A stretch of 64,000 nucleotides of DNA, from contig NZ_CP120863.1 of NCBI RefSeq assembly GCF_026191725.2, positions 2,894,001-2,958,000 of the forward strand, written 5' to 3'. Positions 1 to 10,721 of the stretch are shown one piece after another. How positions within the stretch are numbered: the first letter of the stretch is position 1; the number at the start of each line of letters is the position of its first letter. The stretch comes from Roseibium porphyridii (lineage in GTDB: Bacteria > Pseudomonadota > Alphaproteobacteria > Rhizobiales > Stappiaceae). Both the position numbers and the translations under genes were made by a program. A model generated the notes under the pieces. It saw only the letters and a list, made by a program, of their open reading frames with translations, was not told the origin of the DNA and made no database searches.

Positions 1-1
1 C

Positions 2-1249
2 GATTTTCTTCCGAGCCCGGTGGAAGTGCCTGCGATTAAAGGCATCGATCCCAAGAACGAAGAAGAAGTCGAGCGCAAATCATCTGATGAAGAGCCGCTT
101 GGTCTGCTGGCGTTCAAGATTGCAAACGATCCGTTTGTCGGTTCCTTGACGTTCTGCCGCATCTACTCTGGCGTTCTGAACAAGGGCACGTCTTTGCTCA
201 ACACGGTTAAAGACAAGCGTGAGCGCGTCGGCCGGATGATGCAGATGCACTCCAACTCCCGTGACGACATTGATGTGGCTTATGCAGGCGACATCGTGGC
301 GATTGCAGGTCTTAAGGACACCACGACAGGCGACACGCTTTGTGATCCGCTGAAGCCGGTGATCCTGGAGCGTATGGAGTTCCCTGAGCCGGTCATCGAG
401 ATCGCGGTTGAGCCGAAAACCAAAGGCGACCAGGAGAAAATGGGCCTTGCCCTGAACCGCCTGGCAGCTGAAGACCCGTCCTTCCGCGTCAAGACTGACG
501 AAGAATCCGGTCAGACAATCATCGCCGGTATGGGCGAGTTGCACCTGGACATCATCGTTGATCGCATGAAGCGCGAATTCAAGGTTGAAGCCAACATCGG
601 TGCTCCGCAGGTTGCTTACCGTGAAACCATCACCAAACAGGCTGATGTGGATTACACCCACAAGAAGCAGTCCGGTGGTTCCGGCCAGTTCGCTCGCATC
701 AAGCTCACCATTGAGCCGTCCGAGCCGAATGAAGGTTATGTCTTCGAGAGCTCCGTCGTCGGCGGTAACGTTCCGAAGGAATACATCCCGGGTGTTACCA
801 AAGGTATTGAGAGCGTGATGTCTTCCGGCCCGCTGGCAGGCTTCCCGATGCTCGACATCAAGGCAACTCTCACCGACGGTGCATACCACGACGTTGACTC
901 CTCTGTGCTCGCATTCGAAATCGCCGGCCGTGCCGGTTTCCGCGAAGCGATCCAGAAGGCCGGCCCGAAATTGCTGGAGCCGATCATGAAAGTCGAGGTT
1001 GTCACTCCGGAAGACTACATGGGTGACGTGATAGGTGACCTGAACTCCCGCCGCGGCCAGATCGCAGGTACGGAGAACAGGGGCGTTGTCACTGTCATCA
1101 CCGCAATGGTTCCGCTGGCTAACATGTTTGGCTATGTGAACAACTTGCGTTCCATGTCTCAAGGCCGCGCCCAGTACTCGATGGTGTTCGATCACTACGA
1201 GCAGGTGCCGCAGGCTGTCGCCGAAGAGGTTCAGGCGAAATACGCCTGA
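2..1249 (+). CDS. fusA: Elongation factor G, 3' part (5' end outside window)
   Basis: GTPase that moves tRNA and mRNA through the ribosome after peptide bond formation and helps recycle ribosomes with RRF. The reading frame is open from the first base, so the G domain is missing here. What remains starts in the linker after it ([14 protein letters not shown]) and covers domains II to V, including [15 protein letters not shown] and the C-terminal [11 protein letters not shown] and [19 protein letters not shown] blocks typical of EF-G. It is the first gene of the str part of the ribosomal block, with tuf starting 46 nt downstream. About 415 of the usual ~690 residues are present. The truncation is only the window edge. 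Confidence 0.97.
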   Translation, partial: DFLPSPVEVPAIKGIDPKNEEEVERKSSDEEPLGLLAFKIANDPFVGSLTFCRIYSGVLNKGTSLLNTVKDKRERVGRMMQMHSNSRDDIDVAYAGDIVAIAGLKDTTTGDTLCDPLKPVILERMEFPEPVIEIAVEPKTKGDQEKMGLALNRLAAEDPSFRVKTDEESGQTIIAGMGELHLDIIVDRMKREFKVEANIGAPQVAYRETITKQADVDYTHKKQSGGSGQFARIKLTIEPSEPNEGYVFESSVVGGNVPKEYIPGVTKGIESVMSSGPLAGFPMLDIKATLTDGAYHDVDSSVLAFEIAGRAGFREAIQKAGPKLLEPIMKVEVVTPEDYMGDVIGDLNSRRGQIAGTENRGVVTVITAMVPLANMFGYVNNLRSMSQGRAQYSMVFDHYEQVPQAVAEEVQAKYA

Positions 1250-1295
1250 TCCCAGCCTCTTAACGTCAAAAGAAATAGAGAAACGGAGTAATCCG

Positions 1296-2486
1296 ATGGC
1301 GAAGGAAAAATTTGAGCGCAACAAGCCGCACGTTAACATTGGCACGATTGGCCACGTTGACCATGGCAAGACGACGCTGACCGCTGCGATCACCATGACG
1401 CTTGCAGAAGCAGGTGGTGCCGAAGCAAAAGCTTATGACGAGATTGACGGTGCGCCTGAAGAGAAGGCTCGCGGTATCACGATCTCCACGGCTCACGTTG
1501 AGTATGAGACGGACGCCCGTCACTACGCCCACGTTGACTGCCCTGGTCACGCCGATTACGTGAAGAACATGATCACCGGTGCTGCTCAGATGGATGGCGG
1601 TATCCTGGTTGTGTCTTCCGCAGACGGCCCGATGCCGCAGACCCGCGAGCACATTCTGCTTGCCCGTCAGGTTGGCGTTCCGGCTCTTGTTGTTTTCATG
1701 AACAAGGTTGACCAGGTCGACGACGAAGAGCTTCTTGAGCTTGTCGAGATGGAAATCCGTGAGCTTCTGTCTTCCTACGAGTTCCCGGGCGACGACATTC
1801 CGATCGTCAAGGGTTCCGCGCTTGCAGCTGTTGAGAACCGCGATGCGGCGATTGGCCGTGACGCGATCCGTGAGCTGATGAATCAGGTTGACGAATACAT
1901 CCCGACGCCAGAGCGTCCGAAGGATCAGCCGTTCCTGATGCCGATCGAAGACGTGTTCTCGATCTCCGGCCGCGGTACTGTTGTGACCGGTCGTGTTGAG
2001 CGTGGCGTGATCAACGTGGGTGAAGAAGTCGAGATCGTCGGCATCAAGGACACCCAGAAGACGACGGTTACCGGCGTTGAAATGTTCCGCAAGCTGCTGG
2101 ACAGCGGTGAAGCCGGCGACAACATCGGTGCACTGATCCGCGGTGTTGGCCGTGAAGACGTTGAGCGTGGCCAGGTTCTTTGTAAGCCGGGTTCTGTTAC
2201 CCCGCACACGAAGTTCAAGGCAGAAGCCTACATTCTGACGAAGGAAGAGGGTGGCCGTCATACGCCGTTCTTCACCAACTACCGTCCTCAGTTCTACTTC
2301 CGTACGACTGATGTGACCGGTGTTGTTTCCCTTCCGGAAGGCACTGAAATGGTTATGCCTGGCGACAACGTTTCCGTTGACGTTGAGCTGATCGTGCCGA
2401 TCGCCATGGAAGAAGGCCTGCGCTTCGCGATCCGCGAAGGTGGCCGTACCGTCGGCGCAGGCGTCGTCGCTTCAATCATCGAATAG
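1296..2486 (+). CDS. tuf: Elongation factor Tu
   Basis: GTPase that delivers aminoacyl-tRNA to the ribosomal A site. The 396-residue product is full length. It shows the P-loop GHVDHGKT (residues 19-26), the switch [18 protein letters not shown] for guanine recognition, and the C-terminal β-barrels with [13 protein letters not shown]. The start is set by GGAG at 1285-1288, 7 nt before the ATG. It lies between fusA and rpsJ, the conserved str/S10 junction. Alphaproteobacteria often carry a second tuf near the secE-nusG region; only one copy is in this window. Confidence 0.99.
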   Translation: MAKEKFERNKPHVNIGTIGHVDHGKTTLTAAITMTLAEAGGAEAKAYDEIDGAPEEKARGITISTAHVEYETDARHYAHVDCPGHADYVKNMITGAAQMDGGILVVSSADGPMPQTREHILLARQVGVPALVVFMNKVDQVDDEELLELVEMEIRELLSSYEFPGDDIPIVKGSALAAVENRDAAIGRDAIRELMNQVDEYIPTPERPKDQPFLMPIEDVFSISGRGTVVTGRVERGVINVGEEVEIVGIKDTQKTTVTGVEMFRKLLDSGEAGDNIGALIRGVGREDVERGQVLCKPGSVTPHTKFKAEAYILTKEEGGRHTPFFTNYRPQFYFRTTDVTGVVSLPEGTEMVMPGDNVSVDVELIVPIAMEEGLRFAIREGGRTVGAGVVASIIE

Positions 2487-2494
2487 TCGACAGC

Positions 2495-2535
2495 CGGGCC
2501 TGCCGGCGCTTCAAACCGAAACGCGGGCAGGCCCG
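2495..2535 (+). terminator. Hairpin between tuf and rpsJ (attenuator or partial terminator candidate)
   Basis: A perfect 10-bp inverted repeat, CGGGCCTGCC (2495-2504) and GGCAGGCCCG (2526-2535), encloses a 21-nt loop in the 72-nt gap between tuf and rpsJ. It is GC rich but followed by CAGTCTTATT rather than a U tract, so complete termination is unlikely. It could attenuate, stabilise mRNA ends or regulate the S10 operon. Confidence 0.5.
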
Positions 2536-2558
2536 CAGTCTTATTGGGAACAATAACA

Positions 2559-2867
2559 ATGAACGGTCAGAATATCCGGATCCGCCTCAAGGCGTTTGAC
2601 CACCGTATTCTGGACGCCTCCACTAAGGAGATCGTCAATACGGCCAAGCGGACCGGTGCTCAGGTACGGGGTCCCGTACCGCTGCCGACGCGGATCGAGA
2701 AGTACACTGTGCTTCGCGGACCGCACATCGATAAGAAAAGCCGCGATCAGTTCGAGATGCGTACACACAAGCGCCTCCTCGACATCGTTGATCCGACGCC
2801 CCAGACGGTGGACGCGCTGATGAAGCTCGACCTTGCCGCTGGTGTCGACGTCGAGATCAAGCTTTAA
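2559..2867 (+). CDS. rpsJ: 30S ribosomal protein S10
   Basis: Small-subunit head protein, also the NusE component of transcription antitermination complexes. The 102 residues begin [18 protein letters not shown] and match the usual ~102-103 length. An upstream in-frame TTG at 2544 would add five residues (MGTIT) that are not part of the family, so the ATG at 2559 is preferred; the weak GGGA at 2546-2549 sits 9 nt before it. It opens the S10 operon, with rplC 23 nt downstream. Confidence 0.98.
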   Translation: MNGQNIRIRLKAFDHRILDASTKEIVNTAKRTGAQVRGPVPLPTRIEKYTVLRGPHIDKKSRDQFEMRTHKRLLDIVDPTPQTVDALMKLDLAAGVDVEIKL

Positions 2868-2890
2868 GCCGGGTCGAAGGGGACACATCC

Positions 2891-3601
2891 ATGCGTTCTG
2901 GAGTGATCGCTCAGAAAGTGGGCATGACCCGCATCTACAACGATGCAGGCGAGCATGTTCCGGTCACGGTTTTGCGGCTGGAAAACTGCCAGGTGGTAGC
3001 CCACCGGACTGAAGAAAAGAATGGTTACACTGCGCTGCAACTTGGCGCTGGTACCCGTAAGGTTAAAAACACGCCGAAGGCTCTGCGCGGTCATTTTGCC
3101 GTCGCCAAAGTCGAGCCGAAGCGGACTGTCGCTGAATTCCGCGTTTCCGCGGACAACATGATCGACGTCGGCGCTGAGCTGACTGCCAATCACTATGTTG
3201 AAGGCCAGTTCGTTGATGTGACCGGCACTTCCATCGGTAAAGGTTTTGCCGGTGCGATGAAGCGTCACAACTTCGGTGGTGGCCGTGCAACACACGGTAA
3301 CTCGATCTCGCACCGCTCACACGGTTCTACCGGTCAGTGTCAGGATCCGGGCCGCGTGTTCAAGGGCAAGAAAATGGCCGGTCATATGGGCGACGCCCGC
3401 GTGACCACGCAGAACCTGAAGGTTGTGCGCACTGATGTTGAGCGTGGCTTGATCATGGTCGAGGGTTCTGTTCCGGGCGCCAAAGGCGGCTGGATCCTGG
3501 TCCGCGACGCGGTCAAAAAGGCGCTGCCGGAAAATGTTCCGGTTCCGGGTGCTTTCAAAGCAACCGAAGCGACTGAAGCTGCCGGGAAGGAGAGTGAGTG
3601 A
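2891..3601 (+). CDS. rplC: 50S ribosomal protein L3
   Basis: Early-assembling large-subunit protein near the peptidyl transferase centre. The 236 residues start [18 protein letters not shown] and contain the long central loop with [20 protein letters not shown], whose Gln ([15 protein letters not shown]) is the site methylated by PrmB in other bacteria. A good AAGGGG Shine-Dalgarno precedes the ATG. The stop overlaps the rplD start by one base (TGATG), pointing to translational coupling. The C-terminal Ala/Glu-rich tail ([12 protein letters not shown]) is slightly longer than in E. coli, as is common in alphaproteobacteria. Confidence 0.98.
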   Translation: MRSGVIAQKVGMTRIYNDAGEHVPVTVLRLENCQVVAHRTEEKNGYTALQLGAGTRKVKNTPKALRGHFAVAKVEPKRTVAEFRVSADNMIDVGAELTANHYVEGQFVDVTGTSIGKGFAGAMKRHNFGGGRATHGNSISHRSHGSTGQCQDPGRVFKGKKMAGHMGDARVTTQNLKVVRTDVERGLIMVEGSVPGAKGGWILVRDAVKKALPENVPVPGAFKATEATEAAGKESE

Positions 3602-4221
3602 TGGAACTCCAGGTCAAGACCCTCGCAGGTGGGGCGGCCGGTTCGATCACGGTGTCTGACGAGATCTTCGGTCTCGAGCCGCGCACCGATTTGATCCACC
3701 GTGTGGTGCGTTGGCAGCTGGCGAAACGCCAGACCGGCACCCACAAGGCGCTGAAGCGCGCAGAGATTTCCGGCTCGACGAAGAAATTCGTCCGTCAGAA
3801 AGGCTCCGGCGGTGCTCGCCACGGTAACAAGAAGGCTCCGCAGTTCCGCGGTGGTGGCAAGGCCTTTGGCCCGGTTGTTCGCGACCACAGCCACGAATTG
3901 CCGAAAAAGGTTCGTGTGCTCGGTTTGAAGCATGCCCTGTCGGCAAAAGCGAAAACTGAGAGCATTGTCGTTGTTGAAGACGCCAAGGCTGCCGAAGCCA
4001 AGACCAAGGCCCTTAAGGACCAGCTGAACAAGCTTGGCCTGACGAGCGCTCTGGTTATCGACGGTGCCGAAGTCGACAACAACTTTGCGCTGGCCTCACG
4101 CAACATTCCACATGTGGATGTGCTGCCGGTTCAGGGCATCAACGTTTACGACATCCTGCGTGCCAACACTCTGGTGTTGACCAAGGCTGCGGTGTCTGCA
4201 CTTGAGGAGCGCTTCAAATGA
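3601..4221 (+). CDS. rplD: 50S ribosomal protein L4
   Basis: Large-subunit protein lining the exit tunnel; in gammaproteobacteria it also represses the S10 operon, which is not established for this lineage. The 206 residues begin [16 protein letters not shown]. They include the tunnel loop [24 protein letters not shown]. The ATG at 3601 shares its A with the rplC stop; a GTG three bases upstream is also in frame, but the ATG has the better context. The last four bases (ATGA) overlap the start of rplW. Confidence 0.98.
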   Translation: MELQVKTLAGGAAGSITVSDEIFGLEPRTDLIHRVVRWQLAKRQTGTHKALKRAEISGSTKKFVRQKGSGGARHGNKKAPQFRGGGKAFGPVVRDHSHELPKKVRVLGLKHALSAKAKTESIVVVEDAKAAEAKTKALKDQLNKLGLTSALVIDGAEVDNNFALASRNIPHVDVLPVQGINVYDILRANTLVLTKAAVSALEERFK

Positions 4222-4511
4222 GCAAACTTCCTCACTACGACAAGATCGTCGGCCCGGTAATCACCGAAAAGTCGACGATGGCTTCTGAAGAGAACAAGGT
4301 TGTCTTCAAAGTTGCCAACGATGCAACGAAGCCGGAAATCAAGGCCGCAGTCGAAGCGCTGTTCGGTGTCAAGGTCACGGCAGTGAACACTCTCGTCCGT
4401 AAGGGCAAGGTCAAGCGCTTCCGCGGACGTCTTGGCCGTCAGTCTGACTTCAAGAAGGCCGTCGTTACGCTGCAGGAAGGTCACGCAATCGACGTGACCA
4501 CCGGGCTCTAA
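4218..4511 (+). CDS. rplW: 50S ribosomal protein L23
   Basis: Binds 23S rRNA at the tunnel exit and docks trigger factor and SRP. The 97 residues have the family core ([13 protein letters not shown] near the N terminus; [19 protein letters not shown]). It starts inside the rplD stop (4-nt ATGA overlap), so it is translationally coupled to L4. rplB follows 18 nt downstream. Confidence 0.98.
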   Translation: MSKLPHYDKIVGPVITEKSTMASEENKVVFKVANDATKPEIKAAVEALFGVKVTAVNTLVRKGKVKRFRGRLGRQSDFKKAVVTLQEGHAIDVTTGL

Positions 4512-4529
4512 GACGGGGACTTAAGAAAA

Positions 4530-5363
4530 ATGGCACTTAAGACATTCAACCCGACGTCCCCAGGCCGCCGTCAGCTTGTACAGGTTGACCGCTCTGGTCT
4601 GTGGAAAGGCAAGCCGGTCAAGACTTTGACCGAAGGCCTGTCCAAGAAGGGTGGTCGTAACAACACCGGTCGCCTGACGTCACCGAACCGCGGTGGCGGT
4701 CACAAACGGTCCTACCGTCTTGTGGACTTCAAGCGCCGCAAGTGGGACGTACCGGCAACGGTCGAGCGTCTGGAATACGATCCGAACCGGACCGCATTCA
4801 TCGCTCTTATCCGCTACGAAGACGGTGAGTTGAGCTACATCCTGGCGCCCCAGCGTCTGGCCGTTGGCGACACTGTTTCTGCTGGTGAAAACGTCGACGT
4901 CAAGCCGGGCAACGCAGCACCGCTGTCGCGTATCCCGGTTGGTACGATCGTACACAACATCGAACTGAAGCCGGGCAAAGGTGCCCAGATCGCCCGCTCC
5001 GCCGGCGCGTTCGTTCAGATCGTTGGCCGTGACCAGGGCTACACAACGCTGCGCCTTATGTCTGGCGAGCAGCGCCGTGTGCTCGGCACATGCATGGCTA
5101 CGATTGGCGCTGTGTCCAACCCGGACCATGCCAACGTAAACCTCGGCAAAGCAGGCCGTTCCCGCTGGCTTGGCATTCGTCCGCATACGCGTGGTGTTGC
5201 CATGAACCCGATCGACCACCCGCACGGTGGTGGTGAAGGCCGGACCTCAGGCGGTCGTCATCCGGTTACTCCTTGGGGTAAACCGACCAAAGGTAAGCGC
5301 ACCCGGCGTAACAAGCAGACCGATAAGTTTATCGTCCGCAGCCGTCACGCGCGTAAGAAGTAA
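4530..5363 (+). CDS. rplB: 50S ribosomal protein L2
   Basis: Highly conserved large-subunit protein needed for subunit association and peptidyl transfer. The 277 residues show an SH3-like/OB core and the signature near the C terminus, [15 protein letters not shown], containing the invariant histidine region. Length matches the usual 273-278. It is co-directional in the S10 operon, 12 nt before rpsS. Confidence 0.99.
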   Translation: MALKTFNPTSPGRRQLVQVDRSGLWKGKPVKTLTEGLSKKGGRNNTGRLTSPNRGGGHKRSYRLVDFKRRKWDVPATVERLEYDPNRTAFIALIRYEDGELSYILAPQRLAVGDTVSAGENVDVKPGNAAPLSRIPVGTIVHNIELKPGKGAQIARSAGAFVQIVGRDQGYTTLRLMSGEQRRVLGTCMATIGAVSNPDHANVNLGKAGRSRWLGIRPHTRGVAMNPIDHPHGGGEGRTSGGRHPVTPWGKPTKGKRTRRNKQTDKFIVRSRHARKK

Positions 5364-5375
5364 AGGACAAGGATC

Positions 5376-5654
5376 GTGGCACGTTCGATCTGGAAAGGTC
5401 CGTTTGTCGACGGGTATCTGCTGAAGAAAGCTGACAAGGTTCGCGAATCCGGCCGGAACGAGGTCATCAAGACCTGGAGCCGCCGCTCAACGATCCTGCC
5501 GCAGTTCGTCGGTTTGACCTTCGGCGTCTACAACGGTCAAAAGCACGTTCCGGTGCTGGTGTCTGAAGAGATGATTGGTCACAAGTTCGGTGAATTTTCG
5601 CCGAGCCGGACCTACTACGGACACGGCGCCGACAAGAAGGCAAAGAGGAAGTAA
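5376..5654 (+). CDS. rpsS: 30S ribosomal protein S19
   Basis: Small-subunit head protein in a complex with S13 near the A-site tRNA. The 92 residues begin [19 protein letters not shown], exactly the family start, and the start codon is GTG with AAGGA 8 nt upstream. The C terminus keeps [15 protein letters not shown]. rplV begins 2 nt after the stop. Confidence 0.98.
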   Translation: MARSIWKGPFVDGYLLKKADKVRESGRNEVIKTWSRRSTILPQFVGLTFGVYNGQKHVPVLVSEEMIGHKFGEFSPSRTYYGHGADKKAKRK

Positions 5655-5656
5655 CG

Positions 5657-6037
5657 ATGGGCAAGCCGAAGCGTGAGCGGACGCTCGCTGACAACGAGGC
5701 TCGGGCAATGACCCGCATGCTGCGCATTTCTCCGCGCAAGCTGAACCTCGTTGCGGCTGCTATCCGCGGCAAAAAGGTCGGCTCCGCCATTGCGGACCTG
5801 ACATTCTCCCGCAAGCGCATTGCGCAGGACGTCAAGAAAACTCTGATGTCTGCCGTTGCAAACGCGGAAAACAATCATGACCTGGACATCGACAACCTGG
5901 TGGTTGCCGAGGCTCATGTTGGCAAGGCATTTGTCATCAAGCGCTTCCAGGCCCGTGCACGCGGACGCGTCGGCCGGATCGAGAAGCCTTTCTCGAACCT
6001 GACCATCGTTGTGCGCGAAGTTGAGGAGACTGCCTGA
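5657..6037 (+). CDS. rplV: 50S ribosomal protein L22
   Basis: Tunnel-lining large-subunit protein; its β-hairpin contributes to macrolide response and nascent-chain stalling. The 126 residues contain [20 protein letters not shown] and the C-terminal hairpin region [20 protein letters not shown]. The last base of the TGA stop is the first base of the rpsC start. Confidence 0.98.
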   Translation: MGKPKRERTLADNEARAMTRMLRISPRKLNLVAAAIRGKKVGSAIADLTFSRKRIAQDVKKTLMSAVANAENNHDLDIDNLVVAEAHVGKAFVIKRFQARARGRVGRIEKPFSNLTIVVREVEETA

Positions 6038-6765
6038 TGGGACATAAAGTAAATCCGATCGGCATGCGCCTTGGGATCAACCGCACCTGGGATTCCCGCT
6101 GGTTCGCGAACAAGAACGAATATGGCGATCTTCTTCATGAAGATTTCCGCATCCGTGAGTTCCTGTTGAAGGAGCTCAAGCAGGCGGCCGTTTCCAAAGT
6201 GGTTATCGAGCGCCCGCACAAAAAATGCCGTGTTTCCATTCACTCCGGTCGTCCGGGTGTGGTTATCGGTAAAAAGGGTGCCGATATCGAGCGTCTTCGC
6301 AAGAAGATTGCCGACATCACCAATTCGGAAGTGCACATCAACATTGTTGAAGTTCGCAAGCCGGAAATCGACGCGACCCTTGTTGCCGCTTCGATCGCTC
6401 AGCAGCTGGAACGCCGTGTTGCCTTCCGCCGCGCCATGAAGCGGGCTGTTCAGTCCGCCATGCGTCTCGGCGCCCAAGGCATCCGGATCAACTGCGGCGG
6501 ACGTCTCGGTGGCGCAGAAATCGCTCGTATCGAATGGTACCGTGAAGGCCGCGTGCCGCTCCACACTCTGCGTGCTGACATCGATTACGGTGTTGCCAGC
6601 GCTCACACGGCTTACGGCGTGTGCGGTGTGAAGGTCTGGATCTTCAAGGGTGAAATTCTGGAACACGATCCCATGGCGTCTGAACGCCGTGCGAGCGCTG
6701 TGACAGACGGAAACCAGGGTGATCGCGGCGGACGCCGGGATCGGGGCCGCGAGCGCGCAGCTTAA
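6037..6765 (+). CDS. rpsC: 30S ribosomal protein S3
   Basis: Forms the mRNA entry site and part of the ribosomal helicase. The 242 residues start [18 protein letters not shown]. There is a KH domain with the GxxG loop ([13 protein letters not shown], around residues 74-86) and the S3 C-terminal domain. The tail is charged ([14 protein letters not shown]), as usual in alphaproteobacteria. It overlaps rplV by one base and is 47 nt from rplP. Confidence 0.98.
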   Translation: MGHKVNPIGMRLGINRTWDSRWFANKNEYGDLLHEDFRIREFLLKELKQAAVSKVVIERPHKKCRVSIHSGRPGVVIGKKGADIERLRKKIADITNSEVHINIVEVRKPEIDATLVAASIAQQLERRVAFRRAMKRAVQSAMRLGAQGIRINCGGRLGGAEIARIEWYREGRVPLHTLRADIDYGVASAHTAYGVCGVKVWIFKGEILEHDPMASERRASAVTDGNQGDRGGRRDRGRERAA

Positions 6766-6812
6766 TTCAAGCTGCCTGCCGCTCGTAAGATAAGAAAGAC
6801 GAGAGAAGAACG

Positions 6813-7226
6813 ATGCTGCAACCGAAGCGCACAAAGTTCCGCAAGCAGCACAAAGGCCGCATTCACGGCTTGTCGAAGGGAGGCACCGACCTCAACTTCG
6901 GCGCATTCGGTCTGAAGGCTTTGGAGCCAGAGCGTGTTACTGCACGTCAGATCGAAGCGGCCCGTCGTGCTATGACCCGCCACATGAAACGTGCGGGTCG
7001 TGTTTGGATCCGTATCTTCCCGGACGTTCCGGTTTCTTCGAAGCCTGCTGAAGTCCGTATGGGTAAGGGTAAGGGTTCTCCGGATTACTGGGCTTGCCGC
7101 GTCAAGCCTGGCCGGATCATGTTCGAAATTGACGGTGTGCCGGAAGACATTGCGCGTGAAGCGATGCGTCTTGCTGCTGCCAAACTGCCGATCAAATGCC
7201 GTTTCGTTCAGCGTATCGGCGAGTAA
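6813..7226 (+). CDS. rplP: 50S ribosomal protein L16
   Basis: Large-subunit protein at the A-site tRNA elbow. The 137 residues begin [19 protein letters not shown] and include the conserved [20 protein letters not shown] segment. The length is standard. A GAGAGAAGAACG leader provides the ribosome-binding site. rpmC follows 21 nt downstream. Confidence 0.98.
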   Translation: MLQPKRTKFRKQHKGRIHGLSKGGTDLNFGAFGLKALEPERVTARQIEAARRAMTRHMKRAGRVWIRIFPDVPVSSKPAEVRMGKGKGSPDYWACRVKPGRIMFEIDGVPEDIAREAMRLAAAKLPIKCRFVQRIGE

Positions 7227-7247
7227 GGCAGTCGAGGAGTTAATGCC

Positions 7248-7448
7248 ATGAAGGCGACCGAAGTACGGGCGAAAACCGTTGATGAGCTCCGCACGGAACT
7301 CGAAGGTCTGAAGAAAGAGCAGTTCAATCTGCGTTTTCAGAAGGCAACGGGTCAGCTTGAAAACACAGCGCGCGTCCGGCAGATCCGCCGCGACATCGCG
7401 CGTATCCAGACGATCATGCGCGAAAAGCGCGTGACGGCGAACGCTTAA
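7248..7448 (+). CDS. rpmC: 50S ribosomal protein L29
   Basis: Small tunnel-exit protein next to L23. The 66-residue two-helix protein has the family pattern: [20 protein letters not shown] followed by [18 protein letters not shown]. It sits in the invariant rplP-rpmC-rpsQ order, 10 nt before rpsQ. Confidence 0.97.
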   Translation: MKATEVRAKTVDELRTELEGLKKEQFNLRFQKATGQLENTARVRQIRRDIARIQTIMREKRVTANA

Positions 7449-7458
7449 GGAGACGGCA

Positions 7459-7689
7459 ATGCCAAAGCGTATCTTGCAGGGCACCGTTGTCGGCGACGCC
7501 AATGACAAGACGGTGACGGTGAACGTGGAGCGTCGCTTCACACACCCGCTGCTGAAGAAGACTGTGCGCCGGACTAAAAAGTACCGCGCACACGACGAAA
7601 GCAATCAATACAAGATTGGCGACTCTGTTCAGATCGAAGAGTGCGCGCCGATCTCGAAAAACAAACGTTGGACTGTGGTCACTCAGTGA
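7459..7689 (+). CDS. rpsQ: 30S ribosomal protein S17
   Basis: OB-fold protein that binds the 5' domain of 16S rRNA. The 76 residues show the typical start [19 protein letters not shown] and the signature [25 protein letters not shown] just upstream is a strong ribosome-binding site. It is the last gene of the classical S10 set; 67 nt then separate it from rplN, with a short GGCGCT/AGCGCC hairpin in the gap. Confidence 0.98.
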   Translation: MPKRILQGTVVGDANDKTVTVNVERRFTHPLLKKTVRRTKKYRAHDESNQYKIGDSVQIEECAPISKNKRWTVVTQ

Positions 7690-7756
7690 CCACGCTCCGA
7701 TCAAGTGAGCATCAGGCGCTTAACCGAGCGCCAATAGAAGAACAAGGCAGCCAGTC

Positions 7757-8125
7757 ATGATTCAGATGCAAACAAACCTCGACGTCGCCGATAATTCCGG
7801 CGCGCGTCGTGTCATGTGCATCAAAGTGCTCGGCGGCTCCAAGCGTAAATATGCCCAGGTCGGCGACATTATCGTCGTCTCCGTCAAAGAGGCTATTCCG
7901 CGGGGCCGCGTTAAGAAGGGCGACGTGATGAAGGCTGTCGTCGTGCGCACGGCAAAGGATATCCGCCGTCCCGATGGCAGCGTGATCCGGTTCGACCGCA
8001 ATGCGGCCGTGCTGGTCAACAACAATAAGGAGCCGGTCGGCACCCGTATCTTTGGTCCGGTGCCGCGCGAACTCCGTGCAAAAAACCATATGAAAATCAT
8101 TTCGCTCGCGCCGGAGGTGCTCTGA
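7757..8125 (+). CDS. rplN: 50S ribosomal protein L14
   Basis: First gene of the spc part. L14 lies at the subunit interface and is the target of the RsfS silencing factor. The 122 residues start [19 protein letters not shown] and carry the classic [20 protein letters not shown] block. The stop overlaps rplX by one base. No clear new promoter is visible in the 67-nt gap upstream, so read-through from the S10 genes is likely. Confidence 0.98.
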   Translation: MIQMQTNLDVADNSGARRVMCIKVLGGSKRKYAQVGDIIVVSVKEAIPRGRVKKGDVMKAVVVRTAKDIRRPDGSVIRFDRNAAVLVNNNKEPVGTRIFGPVPRELRAKNHMKIISLAPEVL

Positions 8126-8442
8126 TGGCTGCGAAAATTAAAAAAGGCGACACGGTGGTTGTACTGACCGGCCGTGACAAGGGTAAGTCCGGCGAAGTCA
8201 TCCAGATGCTGACCGCCGATAACAAGGCCCTGGTCCGTGGCATCAACATGGTTCGCCGCCACCAGAAGCAGACCCAGACCCAGGAAGCTGGCATCGTTGC
8301 TAAGGAAGCACCGATCCATCTCTCCAACGTCTCCCTGGTCGATCCTAAGGACGGCAAGGCGACTCGCGTCGGCTTCAAAGTGCAGGACGATGGCACCAAG
8401 GTTCGTGTGGCCAAGCGTTCGGGAGACCTGATCGATGGCTGA
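8125..8442 (+). CDS. rplX: 50S ribosomal protein L24
   Basis: Early assembly protein with a KOW motif ([20 protein letters not shown], residues 5-24). The 105 residues match the family. Both ends are coupled: one-base overlap with rplN upstream and an eight-base overlap with rplE downstream. Confidence 0.98.
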   Translation: MAAKIKKGDTVVVLTGRDKGKSGEVIQMLTADNKALVRGINMVRRHQKQTQTQEAGIVAKEAPIHLSNVSLVDPKDGKATRVGFKVQDDGTKVRVAKRSGDLIDG

Positions 8443-8992
8443 GTCCACTAATGTGCCGCGTCTTCGGACGCATTACGATGAAGTCGTGCGCAAGCAGCTT
8501 CTGGAACAGTTCCAGTACAAGAACGTTATGCAGGTTCCGCAGCTGGAAAAAATCGTCCTGAACATCGGTGTCGGTGAGGCGGTTGGCGATTCCAAGAAAG
8601 CGCGCATCGCAGCAGAAGACCTGGCAGCAATCGCCGGTCAGAAGCCGGTCATCACCAAGGCTAAGAAATCCATCGCAACCTTCAAGGTTCGTGAAGGCAT
8701 GCCACTTGGTGCCAAGGTGACCCTGCGCCGCCAGCAGATGTACGAGTTCATGGACCGTCTGATCACCATCGCGCTGCCGCGCGTTCGTGACTTCCGTGGT
8801 CTGAACTCGAAAAGCTTCGACGGTCGCGGCAACTATGCCATGGGCATCAAAGAACACATCGTGTTCCCGGAAATCGAGTACGACAAGGTCGACCAGATCT
8901 GGGGCATGGACGTGATCGTTTGCACAACGGCATCGACGGATGACGAGGCGCGCGAGCTTCTGCGCGCGTTCAACTTCCCGTTCACGAAGTAA
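8435..8992 (+). CDS. rplE: 50S ribosomal protein L5
   Basis: Binds 5S rRNA in the central protuberance. The 185 residues contain [18 protein letters not shown] and the conserved [20 protein letters not shown]. The ATG lies eight bases inside the end of rplX, indicating translational coupling. rpsN begins 21 nt after the stop. Confidence 0.98.
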   Translation: MAESTNVPRLRTHYDEVVRKQLLEQFQYKNVMQVPQLEKIVLNIGVGEAVGDSKKARIAAEDLAAIAGQKPVITKAKKSIATFKVREGMPLGAKVTLRRQQMYEFMDRLITIALPRVRDFRGLNSKSFDGRGNYAMGIKEHIVFPEIEYDKVDQIWGMDVIVCTTASTDDEARELLRAFNFPFTK

Positions 8993-9013
8993 CGGGCAAG
9001 GAAGGGAACGACG

Positions 9014-9319
9014 ATGGCGAAGAAAAGCGCAATCGAGAAAAACAAGCGCCGCGAGAAGCTTGTCAAGAAATACGCTGAGAAGCGCACCGCTCTGAAGGCA
9101 ATGGCCAAAGATGAAAGCCTGTCCCTGGAAGAGCGTTACAACGCCCGCCTGAAGCTGGCAAAACTGCCGCGGAATTCCGCGCCGAACCGTGTTCGCAATC
9201 GCTGCGAAGTGTCCGGCCGTCCGCGCGGTTTTTACCGCAAGCTGAAGATGTCGCGTATTGCGCTTCGTGAACTGGGTTCTCTGGGTAAAATCCCGGGCCT
9301 GGTCAAGTCGAGCTGGTAA
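9014..9319 (+). CDS. rpsN: 30S ribosomal protein S14 (zinc-free type)
   Basis: Small-subunit head protein. The 101-residue long form lacks the CxxC...CxxC zinc-binding pairs of the short S14 type, and ends with the signature [20 protein letters not shown]. Such forms do not depend on zinc. Position between rplE and rpsH is conserved. Confidence 0.98.
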   Translation: MAKKSAIEKNKRREKLVKKYAEKRTALKAMAKDESLSLEERYNARLKLAKLPRNSAPNRVRNRCEVSGRPRGFYRKLKMSRIALRELGSLGKIPGLVKSSW

Positions 9320-9331
9320 GGAGAAACTCCG

Positions 9332-9730
9332 ATGGCAATTTCTGATCCGTTGGGGGATATGCTGACCCGCATCCGCAACGCGCAATTGCGCCGCAAGAGC
9401 AAGGTCAGTTCACCAAAATCCAAATTGCGTGCACACGTACTTGATGTGCTCGCAAAAGAGGGTTACATCCGTGGCTACACTTCGGTTGACTATGAGGGCG
9501 GTAAGTCCGAGTTGGAAATCGAATTGAAGTATTTCGACGGTGAACCGGTTATTCGCACGATTGAACGTGTGTCCAAGCCGGGCCGCCGCGTTTACTCCTC
9601 GGTGAAAAACATCCCGCATGTCTCTAATGGCCTGGGTGTGTCGATCATTTCGACGCCACGCGGTGTCATGAGCGACCATCAGGCGCGGGAAGAAAATGTA
9701 GGTGGTGAGGTTCTTTGCCGCGTCTTCTGA
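9332..9730 (+). CDS. rpsH: 30S ribosomal protein S8
   Basis: Central-domain 16S rRNA binding protein, the spc autoregulator in E. coli. The 132 residues start [18 protein letters not shown] and end with the signature [23 protein letters not shown] before CRVF. AAGGAGAAACTCCG supplies the ribosome-binding site. rplF starts 41 nt downstream. Confidence 0.98.
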   Translation: MAISDPLGDMLTRIRNAQLRRKSKVSSPKSKLRAHVLDVLAKEGYIRGYTSVDYEGGKSELEIELKYFDGEPVIRTIERVSKPGRRVYSSVKNIPHVSNGLGVSIISTPRGVMSDHQAREENVGGEVLCRVF

Positions 9731-9771
9731 GGCGGCATTCTCACTGTTAAAACAACGACAAGGTTGGTCAT

Positions 9772-10305
9772 ATGTCTCGTATTGGCAAAAAGCCAGTCCC
9801 CGTGCCAAGCGGGGTAACGGCATCGATCGACGGTCAGACGGTTACGATCAAAGGCCCGAAAGGCGAAAAGTCTTTCTTGCTCAATGATCTTGTTCTGGCC
9901 GAAATGACGGATGACGGGATCAAAATCGATCCGCGTAACAACACCAAGCCGGCTCGCTCCATGTGGGGTATGAGCCGTACCATGGTGTCGAACCTGATTA
10001 CCGGTGTAACCGATGGTTTCAAAAAGGACCTCGCGATTACTGGTGTCGGTTACCGTGCACAGGTCCAGGGTCAAAACCTTCAGCTGGCGCTCGGTTTCTC
10101 GCATGACGTCGTCTATCCGATCCCGGAAGGCATCGATATTAAGTGCCCGAAACCGACGGAAATCAGCATCACCGGAACCGACAAGCAACGTGTCGGCCAG
10201 GTGGCAGCCGAAATCCGTGAATTCCGCCCGCCGGAGCCGTATAAAGGCAAAGGCGTACGTTATGCAGACGAATTTATCGTCCGCAAAGAAGGCAAGAAGA
10301 AGTAA
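9772..10305 (+). CDS. rplF: 50S ribosomal protein L6
   Basis: Two-domain large-subunit protein near the sarcin-ricin loop. The 177 residues begin [15 protein letters not shown] and contain the C-terminal signature [16 protein letters not shown]. The length is standard, and rplR follows 12 nt downstream. Confidence 0.98.
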   Translation: MSRIGKKPVPVPSGVTASIDGQTVTIKGPKGEKSFLLNDLVLAEMTDDGIKIDPRNNTKPARSMWGMSRTMVSNLITGVTDGFKKDLAITGVGYRAQVQGQNLQLALGFSHDVVYPIPEGIDIKCPKPTEISITGTDKQRVGQVAAEIREFRPPEPYKGKGVRYADEFIVRKEGKKK

Positions 10306-10317
10306 CGGACCTGGATC

Positions 10318-10680
10318 ATGGCGAACAGCAAACAAGCTTTCGAGCGCCGCCGCGATCGCGTGCGTCGTTCGATCAGGAAAGCCGCCGGCGGACGTCCGCG
10401 CCTTTCCATCTTCCGCTCGTCGAAGCAGATCTACGCCCAGATCATTGACGATGCGAAGGGGCACACGATTGCCTCTGCTTCAACGATCGAAACAGATCTC
10501 AAGGGCAGCCTGAAAACGGGCGCCGATGTTGCAGCAGCTGCTGCTGTCGGCAAGCTTGTAGCCGAGCGCGCAGTTGCCGCTGGCATCAAGCAGGTCGTGT
10601 TCGACCGAGGTGGGTACATGTATCATGGGCGCGTCAAAGCGCTTGCTGATGCAGCCCGCGAAGGTGGACTTGAATTCTGA
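10318..10680 (+). CDS. rplR: 50S ribosomal protein L18
   Basis: 5S rRNA-binding protein of the central protuberance. The 120 residues show [19 protein letters not shown] and the C-terminal [21 protein letters not shown] 6-bp GC hairpin (AGCGCC/GGCGCT, about 10683-10698) sits in the 41-nt gap before rpsE. Confidence 0.98.
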   Translation: MANSKQAFERRRDRVRRSIRKAAGGRPRLSIFRSSKQIYAQIIDDAKGHTIASASTIETDLKGSLKTGADVAAAAAVGKLVAERAVAAGIKQVVFDRGGYMYHGRVKALADAAREGGLEF

Positions 10681-10721
10681 CCAGCGCCCGTTGGCGCTCT
10701 TAAGAACGGAAGACGTATAAA

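Noticed and set aside
80..1396. 438-codon open frame on the minus strand antisense to fusA and tuf
   Set aside because: It is the codon-bias shadow of two unambiguous conserved genes; no homology or ribosome-binding site. Many similar shadows exist throughout the ribosomal block.
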